A stretch of 5,445 bases of DNA from Coriobacteriia bacterium (lineage in GTDB: Bacteria > Actinomycetota > Coriobacteriia > Coriobacteriales > UBA8131). This document shows positions 1 to 4,387 of this stretch, one piece after another. Both the position numbers and the translations under genes were made by a program. The DNA is taken from assembly GCA_009781525.1 (NCBI GenBank), contig WQXZ01000120.1:1-5445 (forward strand), given 5' to 3'. Each line of letters opens with the position of its first letter. Position 1 is the stretch's first letter. A model generated the notes under the pieces. The model was not told the origin of the DNA and did not search any database. It worked only from the letters and a program-made list of their open reading frames with translations.

Positions 1-39
1 GCTGAAGATCTGGGTGATAGTTGCTTTGTCTACTGACAT
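1..39 (-). CDS. Start of a third gene after frr, probably isoprenyl transferase (undecaprenyl diphosphate synthase), 5' end only
   Basis: An ATG at 39..37 opens a frame that runs without a stop to the left edge, giving 13 residues: MSVDKATITQIFS. It begins 7 nt after the frr stop codon. An AGG that overlaps that stop lies 6 nt before the ATG and can serve as a weak ribosome binding site. The tight spacing indicates the same transcript as pyrH and frr. The gene most often found after frr is uppS (undecaprenyl diphosphate synthase), whose first conserved block usually begins after a short variable leader. The visible residues hold no diagnostic motif, so the product is inferred from gene order alone. 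That a gene starts here is fairly likely; its identity is uncertain. Confidence 0.4.
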   Translation of the reverse strand, partial: MSVDKATITQIFS

Positions 40-46
40 AATCAAC

Positions 47-604
47 CTAGACTTCCATGACCTCAGCTTCTTTTAGCTGCAGTACCTCATCGACTTTGAC
101 TATATGATTATCAGTCAGCTTCTGCACCTGATCCTGAGCTCGCTTGACCTCATCTTTAGATACATTCTCTTCCTTGACCAGCCGGTCAAGCTGAGTATTG
201 GCATCTCGACGCTCGTTGCGTAATGCGACTTTTGCATCCTCAGCTGTCTGGCGGCATTGCTTAACCAGTTCGCGTCTACGCTCCTCTGTCGGAGGAGGAA
301 ACGGCAGGCGAATCACGCTGCCATCTGAGGACGGTGTGATACCCAGGTCAGAGGCTTGGATCGCTTTAACCATGTCATTGATGATCTGCTTATCCCAAGG
401 CTCAACCATCAAAAGCTGCGCTTCTGGAGTCTTTACTGCTGCCAGCTGCGTTATTGGGGTTGAGGTTCCGTAATAATCAACCATGATTCGTTCAAGCATC
501 ACCGCAGATGCCCTACCAGTACGAATGGTGGCTAGTTCGCCAGAAAGATTGGTTATGGTTTTGCCCATCTTTTCTTCAGTTCGTAACAAAATATCTTCAA
601 TCAT
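47..604 (-). CDS. frr: Ribosome recycling factor
   Basis: This cytoplasmic translation factor acts with EF-G to split post-termination ribosomes so the subunits can be reused. The 185-residue product has the family's usual length. Visible hallmarks are the RTGRAS segment near residue 30, the TPITQLA block near residue 50, and IRLPFPPPTEERRREL around residues 98-113, which leads into the long charged helix of the three-helix bundle. Most relatives have a Leu before TEERR; here it is Pro, so the run reads PPPT. Two ATGs stand in tandem (607 and 604). The second is preferred because AGGAG ends 5 nt before it but only 2 nt before the first. The gene begins 50 bp after pyrH on the same strand and ends 7 bp before the next frame, the usual pyrH-frr operon arrangement. 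Confidence 0.97.
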   Translation of the reverse strand: MIEDILLRTEEKMGKTITNLSGELATIRTGRASAVMLERIMVDYYGTSTPITQLAAVKTPEAQLLMVEPWDKQIINDMVKAIQASDLGITPSSDGSVIRLPFPPPTEERRRELVKQCRQTAEDAKVALRNERRDANTQLDRLVKEENVSKDEVKRAQDQVQKLTDNHIVKVDEVLQLKEAEVMEV

Positions 605-609
605 CATTA

Positions 610-614
610 CTCCT
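610..614 (-). promoter_or_regulatory. Ribosome binding site of frr
   Basis: AGGAG on the minus strand lies 5 nt before the ATG at 604 and only 2 nt before the ATG at 607. The spacing favours the downstream ATG, which gives the standard 185-residue protein. Confidence 0.7.
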
Positions 615-654
615 AACCCTTGAATCGTTTTTCTCCCCAGGTCAACTGCGGCAA

Positions 655-1404
655 TCAGTATACTGTTGTGCCAACCGGCTCACCGCTCAATACCTTTTGC
701 ATATTGCCGCGAACGCCGAGGTTAAACACAACCAGAGGTAAGCTATTCTCCATACATAAAGATATTGCTGTACTGTCCATGAACTCTAGCCCCTGGGTCA
801 GTACTTCCATATAGCTGATGCGGTCGAACTTCCGAGCCTGAGTATTTTTTACTGGATCAGAATCGTAGACCCCGTCGACCTTGGTTGCTTTTAATACTAC
901 CTCAGCATCGATTTCACAAGCCCGCAGTGCTGCTGTTGTGTCGGTCGTGAAGAATGGGTTTCCTGTGCCTGCAGCAAATATGGTTACGCGGCCTTTCTCA
1001 AGGTGGCGGATCGCGCGGCGACGGATGTAGGTCTCGCAGACTTCTTTCATCTCAATGGCGCTCATGACACGTGTGTCGACGCCGACCTTCTCTAGGGCAT
1101 CTTGTAGGGCGAGGCAGTTCATGACGGTAGCAAGCATGCCGATATAATCTGCTTGCGCCCTCTCCATTCCGTCAGTAGACCCTTTCAAGCCGCGAAAGAT
1201 GTTACCGCCACCCACAGTAACAGCAAGTTCTATGCCGATTTCTTTGATCTCTTTAATTTCGTCTGCCAGGCCTTTTAGTACCTCAGCATCGATGCCATAG
1301 CCCTGATCGCCAGCCAAGTGTTCGCCGGACAGCTTTAGCAGCACACGGTTATAGACGAATGTCGAATCTATACTCACCAAAACACCCCAGATTTCTTTAC
1401 TCAT
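655..1404 (-). CDS. pyrH: UMP kinase (uridylate kinase)
   Basis: PyrH phosphorylates UMP to UDP with ATP in pyrimidine nucleotide synthesis. It is a cytoplasmic hexamer of the amino-acid-kinase fold, and bacterial forms are usually activated by GTP and inhibited by UTP. Family motifs in order (numbered from the ATG at 1404) are VLLKLSGE (residues 21-28, phosphate binding), GGGN with an Arg three residues on (65-71), DYIGMLATVMN (87-96), RRAIRHLEKG (129-138), AAGTGNPFFTTDT (144-156) and KATKVDGVYDSDP (172-184). The C-terminus ends in the expected GEPVGT. The start is uncertain. The ATG at 1404 gives 249 residues but has no clear Shine-Dalgarno. A GTG at 1377 gives 240 residues, close to the family norm, with a GGGG run 7 nt upstream. 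The gene heads a pyrH-frr unit with its own predicted promoter. tsf, its common upstream neighbour, is absent and focA stands there instead. Confidence 0.96.
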   Translation of the reverse strand: MSKEIWGVLVSIDSTFVYNRVLLKLSGEHLAGDQGYGIDAEVLKGLADEIKEIKEIGIELAVTVGGGNIFRGLKGSTDGMERAQADYIGMLATVMNCLALQDALEKVGVDTRVMSAIEMKEVCETYIRRRAIRHLEKGRVTIFAAGTGNPFFTTDTTAALRACEIDAEVVLKATKVDGVYDSDPVKNTQARKFDRISYMEVLTQGLEFMDSTAISLCMENSLPLVVFNLGVRGNMQKVLSGEPVGTTVY

Positions 1405-1500
1405 TGCGCGCTAGTAATGTCTGCTCGTGTGAAGCAGCGCTCATCACCTTAAACCACGCATGATGGATGCGATCTGAACAAAAGCCTCTCTGGGTAATTG
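1405..1500 (-). other. pyrH leader (predicted 5' untranslated region)
   Basis: These bases lie between the predicted pyrH promoter and the pyrH ATG and would form a leader of about 90 nt. Two short hairpins are possible: 1457-1461 with 1467-1471 (5 bp, 5-nt loop) and 1421-1425 with 1433-1437 (5 bp, 7-nt loop). The second competes with an alternative pairing of 1408-1412 with 1436-1440, next to the start codon. No known riboswitch class was recognised and no open frame here is convincing. The structures are short and may be chance. Confidence 0.3.
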
Positions 1501-1529
1501 ATTATATCAAGCAACCTTTACTTTGGCAC
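1501..1529 (-). promoter_or_regulatory. Predicted promoter of pyrH-frr
   Basis: On the minus strand an exact TATAAT (1506..1501) is preceded by TGA (1509..1507), which makes it an extended -10 box. GTGCCA (1529..1524) stands 17 nt upstream and matches the -35 consensus TTGACA at four of six positions. Transcription would start near 1495, about 90 nt before the pyrH ATG. The -10 box sits inside a small inverted repeat at 1498-1510 (TTGAT and ATCAA arms, 3-nt centre). The -35 box touches one arm of a CACCG/CGGTG repeat (1527-1531 and 1555-1559). Either could be an operator, but neither matches a site I recognise. The promoter call rests on sequence match and position only. Confidence 0.65.
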
Positions 1530-1587
1530 CGACAGAGTTGAATTAACGGGAATCCGGTGTGGACTGTTCCTGGCAGGCTTACAGCAG

Positions 1588-1700
1588 CCACACGCAGCGC
1601 CGCCGCACCCAGTGTGCCCCGCGCAGCCGCCCGCGCTCCCGCACAGCCGCCCGCGCCCCACACGCAGCGCCTCGCACCATTCGCACCACAGCCGCGCTCC
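1588..1700. repeat. GC-rich, strand-asymmetric tract with degenerate 20-bp tandem repeats
   Basis: Counted over 1591-1700, this tract is 80% G+C with 61 C against 27 G on the plus strand, unlike the genes on either side. The 20-bp unit at 1621-1640 recurs at 1641-1660 with 17 of 20 identities. The 14-mer CCACACGCAGCGCC occurs at 1588-1601 and again exactly 70 bp later at 1658-1671. The segments at 1661-1680 and 1681-1700 share weaker similarity. On the minus strand there are six runs of three or more G (1608-1610, 1617-1620, 1630-1632, 1638-1640, 1650-1652, 1656-1659) with gaps of 3 to 9 nt, a relaxed G-quadruplex pattern. The tract lies between the focA terminator and the pyrH promoter. Frames through it give low-complexity peptides and are not credible genes. 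Its function is unknown. Nothing was recognised in the adjoining stretch 1530-1587. Confidence 0.75.
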
Positions 1701-1732
1701 TCTCGCCACCTCGCTGTATACCCGCTACAAGC

Positions 1733-1771
1733 AGAAAGCGCGTGCGGGTTTTTCCCTACACGCGCTCTTCT
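1733..1771. terminator. Strong hairpin, likely (bidirectional) intrinsic terminator after focA
   Basis: An 8-bp perfect GC-rich stem pairs AGCGCGTG (1737-1744) with CACGCGCT (1759-1766). Inside it GGG (1746-1748) pairs with CCC (1754-1756) across a T5 loop. Four more pairs outside extend the stem to 1733 and 1771 with one bulged C at 1767. Read on the minus strand, as focA transcription arrives, the GC stem is followed by TTTCTGCTTG, a modest T-rich tail. Read on the plus strand the tail is richer in T: CTTCTTTTGTTTA. It lies about 70 bp beyond the focA stop and probably ends that unit. The plus-strand orientation is in fact the better terminator. Confidence 0.65.
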
Positions 1772-1777
1772 TTTGTT

Positions 1778-1815
1778 TATTAGTTACTTGAGGTTATGCC
1801 CCCTCAAGACTAATA
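1778..1815 (+). terminator. 14-bp hairpin with plus-strand T-rich tail
   Basis: TATTAGT (1778-1784) pairs with ACTAATA (1809-1815), and CTTGAGG (1787-1793) pairs with CCTCAAG (1802-1808). The left arm has a 2-nt bulge and the loop is 8 nt. On the plus strand the stem is followed by GCTTTTCT, a short T-rich tail. On the minus strand it is followed by an A-rich stretch, so as an intrinsic terminator it reads best from the left. It begins 23 bp beyond the focA stop, so it may also act as a 3'-end stabilising or processing structure for the focA transcript. Confidence 0.5.
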
Positions 1816-1838
1816 GCTTTTCTAGCTGGTATTACCTG

Positions 1839-2687
1839 CTAGTCGGCTGGCTTGTTCAGTGCTTTGCTCTTGAAAGCAAACCACATGATCAGACCAAGCG
1901 AAACACCACCGATGATGTTGCCAATGGTTACCGGAACCAGATTAGCGCAGAAGCCCATAAAATCTAGATGGGCGATTCTGTCAGCACCAATACCGTAGAG
2001 CTCAGATGCCTTTTCTACATAGGCTGGGTTCCATGAGGCAAACAGACCGGCGAATAGATAGTACATATTAGCAATGCTATGCTCGAATCCAGCCAACACG
2101 AACGACATAATCGGGAACCAGATAGCGAATATCTTGCCAACAATGTCCCGTGCGCTGAAAGCGAACAGTACTGCAGCACAGACTAAGATGTTACATAGCA
2201 CACCTGAAGCCAGTGCGGTCGGAAAAGCAATCGTTGCCTTTGCTACAGCAACGCGAATGGTAAAAGCACCAAGTGCGCCACCTGTATATGCCCAAGTGTT
2301 TGCAGCAGCTACGATTGCAGCAATGATAATCGAACCAATCAGATTACCAGTGTATACAACTACCAGATTCTTCAGCCATCCCAGCAAAGTGATTTTGCCT
2401 TCCATCAGGCCTTCTATCATCAGGCAGTTACCGGTGAAGAGTTCTCCACCAATCATAACAATGAGCATCAGGCCAAGTGGAAACACAGCGCCGCAAACAA
2501 AGCGGGCGACGCCCACGTCTGCGATATTGTGCATGGCCACAGCTGAACAAACCGCTCCGAACGAAATAAACGCTCCAGCGGCAATGCTCAGCAGCAACAT
2601 CTTTAGAATTGGCATATTAGCTTTGGTGACTGCGGCATTGATCGCCACATCGCAAACCTCAGCCGGAGTGTTGTAATTGTTATTCAT
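1839..2687 (-). CDS. focA: Formate channel/transporter of the FNT family (FocA-like)
   Basis: This is an integral inner-membrane channel of the formate/nitrite transporter family, pentameric in characterised members, moving formate by export or import. At 282 residues it has the usual length. About six hydrophobic segments are visible near residues 29-50, 62-80, 105-129, 152-177, 184-218 and 246-272. Residues known to matter in E. coli FocA can be placed: Thr85 in GGELFTGN (80-87, the omega loop, equivalent to T91), Lys150 (K156), Asn166 in LCNILVC (N172) and His203 in GFEHSIANMY (H209). The GFEHSIAN motif points to formate rather than nitrite, but specificity is not proven. The gene starts 24 bp after folD, so the two are probably cotranscribed. 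A GGAGG lies 12 nt before the ATG, rather far. Linkage to fhs, fchA and folD supports a role in moving the formate those enzymes consume or make. Confidence 0.92.
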   Translation of the reverse strand: MNNNYNTPAEVCDVAINAAVTKANMPILKMLLLSIAAGAFISFGAVCSAVAMHNIADVGVARFVCGAVFPLGLMLIVMIGGELFTGNCLMIEGLMEGKITLLGWLKNLVVVYTGNLIGSIIIAAIVAAANTWAYTGGALGAFTIRVAVAKATIAFPTALASGVLCNILVCAAVLFAFSARDIVGKIFAIWFPIMSFVLAGFEHSIANMYYLFAGLFASWNPAYVEKASELYGIGADRIAHLDFMGFCANLVPVTIGNIIGGVSLGLIMWFAFKSKALNKPAD

Positions 2688-2699
2688 TTTAAGATTACG

Positions 2700-2704
2700 C
2701 CTCC
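2700..2704 (-). promoter_or_regulatory. Probable ribosome binding site of focA
   Basis: GGAGG on the minus strand lies 12 nt before the focA ATG at 2687, a longer spacing than usual. No alternative start codon lies between them in frame, and the in-frame folD stop at 2712-2714 rules out a start much further upstream. Confidence 0.5.
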
Positions 2705-2711
2705 ATAGACT

Positions 2712-3560
2712 TTACTTGACGCTACGCTTGGCAGCTTCAACCACATGCTTGATCAGCACAGAAGTGGTTACAGTTCCAACTCCACCAGGTACTGGTGTGA
2801 TAGCTTGAACAATCGGCTCAACAGCAGCATAGTCAACATCACCGCACATTTCGTCATCAACGAAGTTGATTCCGACATCAACAACGATCTGTCCCTCAGT
2901 GAAGTAAGCTGCGTCCAGCATCTTACCGCGCCCAACAGCAGCGATAACGATATCAGCCTGGCGAACTACTGACGGCAGGTCGGCGGTACGTGAGTGGGCT
3001 ACGGTTACAGTAGCGTTGCGATCCAGCAGCATCATAGCTGCAGGCTTGCCAACTACCAGAGAGCGACCGACTACGACAGCGTTCTTGCCCTTGCAGTCAA
3101 TGTCAAAGTAATCCAGTATCTCCATGCAGGCAGCTGCTGTGCAGGGAGCAAATCCGGTGTCGATACCAGCAAACACTCCTGCCAGTGACAAATCGGTCAA
3201 GCCGTCGATATCCTTGGCTGGAGCAAGCATATTACGTACTTTATCCTCGTCGATATGCTCAGGCAAAGGTCTGAACATCAAAACGCCATGCACTGCGTCA
3301 TCAGCGTTCAGCAGCAGCACTTCATTAATCAGGGCATCCTCTGTCACGTCCAGTGGAAGAACCACGTTCTTTACAGCTACGCCGATTTTCTTAGCGCGGG
3401 AGGTTGCAGTTTTCTCATAGGAAATATCGTCTTCGCGCTCACCGACACGCAGAATCGCTAGAGTCGGCTCAACGCCTTGCTTCTTAAGGTCTTCAATGTC
3501 ATTCATTGCACGCTCATTGATGGCTTCTACCACTTCTGAGCCTTTAAGAATCATTGCCAT
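2712..3560 (-). CDS. folD: Methylene-tetrahydrofolate dehydrogenase, FolD family, probably without cyclohydrolase activity
   Basis: FolD proteins oxidise 5,10-methylene-THF to methenyl-THF with NAD(P)+, and the common form also hydrolyses this to 10-formyl-THF. The 282-residue product shows a catalytic-domain start with Tyr48, the folate-binding KDIDG (116-120, Asp119 matching E. coli Asp121), a Rossmann segment VVGRSLVVGKP (163-173), HSRT (189-192) and PVPGGVG (256-262). The alignment to E. coli FolD around Tyr48 needs no gap, and the catalytic Lys (E. coli K54) is replaced by Ala52. The partner Gln (E. coli Q98) is Phe96 in MFRPLPEHI. The usual GGVGPMT reads GGVGTVT. Loss of Lys and Gln parallels the monofunctional NAD-dependent yeast Mtd1, and a separate cyclohydrolase, fchA, is the next gene upstream. 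I infer a dehydrogenase-only enzyme; cofactor choice cannot be read here. The ATG at 3560 is chosen because GGAGG precedes it by 4 nt; an in-frame TTG at 3593 would place that GGAGG inside the gene. Confidence 0.93.
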   Translation of the reverse strand: MAMILKGSEVVEAINERAMNDIEDLKKQGVEPTLAILRVGEREDDISYEKTATSRAKKIGVAVKNVVLPLDVTEDALINEVLLLNADDAVHGVLMFRPLPEHIDEDKVRNMLAPAKDIDGLTDLSLAGVFAGIDTGFAPCTAAACMEILDYFDIDCKGKNAVVVGRSLVVGKPAAMMLLDRNATVTVAHSRTADLPSVVRQADIVIAAVGRGKMLDAAYFTEGQIVVDVGINFVDDEMCGDVDYAAVEPIVQAITPVPGGVGTVTTSVLIKHVVEAAKRSVK

Positions 3561-3564
3561 ATTG

Positions 3565-3569
3565 CCTCC
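3565..3569 (-). promoter_or_regulatory. Ribosome binding site deciding the folD start
   Basis: GGAGG lies 4 nt before the ATG at 3560 and 10 nt before a second in-frame ATG at 3554. Either gives a normal FolD N-terminus. The site argues against the upstream TTG at 3593. Confidence 0.65.
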
Positions 3570-3634
3570 AAACTTATTAGGCCATCGTATCAATCATCAA
3601 AATCTTGCTTGCTGACAGAACTCATCTGAGCTGC

Positions 3635-3643
3635 CTTATACCA
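3635..3643 (-). promoter_or_regulatory. Possible promoter (extended -10) for folD-focA
   Basis: In the 188-bp gap between fchA and folD the minus strand carries TGGTATAAG, an extended -10 box with five of six matches to TATAAT. No convincing -35 box is found 17 nt upstream. It lies about 75 nt before the folD ATG and beyond the hairpin at 3705-3737, so it could supply a separate start for folD-focA. The evidence is weak. The rest of the gap shows nothing else I can support. Confidence 0.3.
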
Positions 3644-3704
3644 AACGATTCAATTGACTCATGTGCAAACTGCTTTTACGACGAAAAACTGATCAAATTA
3701 CCAA

Positions 3705-3737
3705 TACGGGGTCGGGGATAATTCACCCGACCCCGTA
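3705..3737 (-). terminator. Perfect 12-bp hairpin between fchA and folD (terminator or processing site)
   Basis: TACGGGGTCGGG (3705-3716) pairs perfectly with CCCGACCCCGTA (3726-3737) around a 9-nt loop. It begins 11 nt after the fchA stop codon. On the minus strand it is followed by TTGGTAATTTG, which is only partly T-rich, so termination may be incomplete. The structure could set a lower level of folD-focA mRNA, protect the 3' end of the fhs-fchA message, or mark the end of that unit. Confidence 0.55.
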
Positions 3738-3748
3738 ATTGTCAGGAC

Positions 3749-4387
3749 TTACTTTTCAAAACGCGCAGCTACGTCTGCGAAAATGGCATCTGCTTTGGCG
3801 CAGTACTCGGCAAGCATTGCACTGGCTTTAACGTTGACCTCTTCAGCATACTCTCTGTCAGTGAATGACATGGTATTGATGAAAACGTTCAAGCTGGCTG
3901 CTTGCAGGGCTGCCTTGCAAATGATCACACCACAGCCAACATCGCTGATAGCGATCGGTGTACCCTTTGCAGCAAACTCCTCATGGATGTCTATTGCCTC
4001 ACAGCAGGCTTCCATAATAGCCATGGGAACACCGCATGCATCGCGCAGGCAGGCTTCCATAACCTCTGCTTTGTAGGCTTTCTCCTCATCTGTCCCACGG
4101 GGTAGGCCATAGGCCTTGGACAGAGGCTCAAAAACTACAGCATCCTGGGTGCACAGATCAAAGAAACGTTGCTGGAGTGCATCGGACTTCTCTTTTAAAG
4201 CAATGATGTCTTCTTCAACATCGGCAAACTGTTTCTTGCCAACAGTTAATGAACCCACCATGTTGCCTAGCGCTACACCGATTGCAGCAGCTAGAGCTGC
4301 AGCACCGCCACCACCGGGAACCGGCTCCTTCGATGCCAATACCTCTACAAACTCTTCGCAGGAGAGTTTTGTGAACTCATATGCCAT
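3749..4387 (-). CDS. fchA: Methenyl-tetrahydrofolate cyclohydrolase (cyclodeaminase family)
   Basis: FchA interconverts 5,10-methenyl-THF and 10-formyl-THF in the cytoplasm. It belongs to the cyclodeaminase fold shared with the C-terminal half of formimidoyltransferase-cyclodeaminase. The 212-residue protein is of family length. It shows the N-terminal signature PVPGGGGAAALAAAIG (22-37), a following LTVGKKQF segment (47-54), DAVVFEPLSKAYGLP (82-96), and SDVGCGVIICKAALQAASLN (148-167) followed by the INT of VFINTMSF. No formimidoyltransferase domain is attached, which favours the cyclohydrolase role. Formimino-THF cyclodeaminase activity in histidine breakdown is the alternative, but no hut gene is in view. 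Its ATG shares one base with the fhs stop (TAATG), and only a weak GGGA precedes it, so translation is probably coupled to fhs. It supplies the activity that the neighbouring FolD appears to lack. Confidence 0.9.
   Translation of the reverse strand: MAYEFTKLSCEEFVEVLASKEPVPGGGGAAALAAAIGVALGNMVGSLTVGKKQFADVEEDIIALKEKSDALQQRFFDLCTQDAVVFEPLSKAYGLPRGTDEEKAYKAEVMEACLRDACGVPMAIMEACCEAIDIHEEFAAKGTPIAISDVGCGVIICKAALQAASLNVFINTMSFTDREYAEEVNVKASAMLAEYCAKADAIFADVAARFEK

Noticed and set aside
1525..1590. Plus-strand similarity to the core of a cobalamin riboswitch (a GGGAATCCGGTG segment)
   Set aside because: Only a short stretch matches. The following bases lack the conserved GCCACTG box and the expected helices, and no plus-strand gene follows.
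1518..1709. Minus-strand frame of 63 codons with eight cysteines, resembling a small Cys-rich peptide
   Set aside because: It opens with GTG, with no spaced ribosome binding site, reads through the G-rich repeat tract and over the pyrH promoter, and the Cys residues follow from repeated TGC/TGT in low-complexity DNA.
1498..1967. Plus-strand frames of 74 to 136 codons across the focA-pyrH gap, rich in Ala, Pro and Arg
   Set aside because: Composition simply mirrors the C-rich repeats, two frames overlap each other, one runs into focA, and no ribosome binding site is seen.
2074..2676. Long plus-strand open frame opposite focA
   Set aside because: It is antisense to a complete FocA-family gene with all its key residues and shows no protein family features.
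3561..3593. Upstream extension of folD by 11 codons from a TTG
   Set aside because: The clear GGAGG lies inside this extension, and the extra residues do not belong to the FolD N-terminus.
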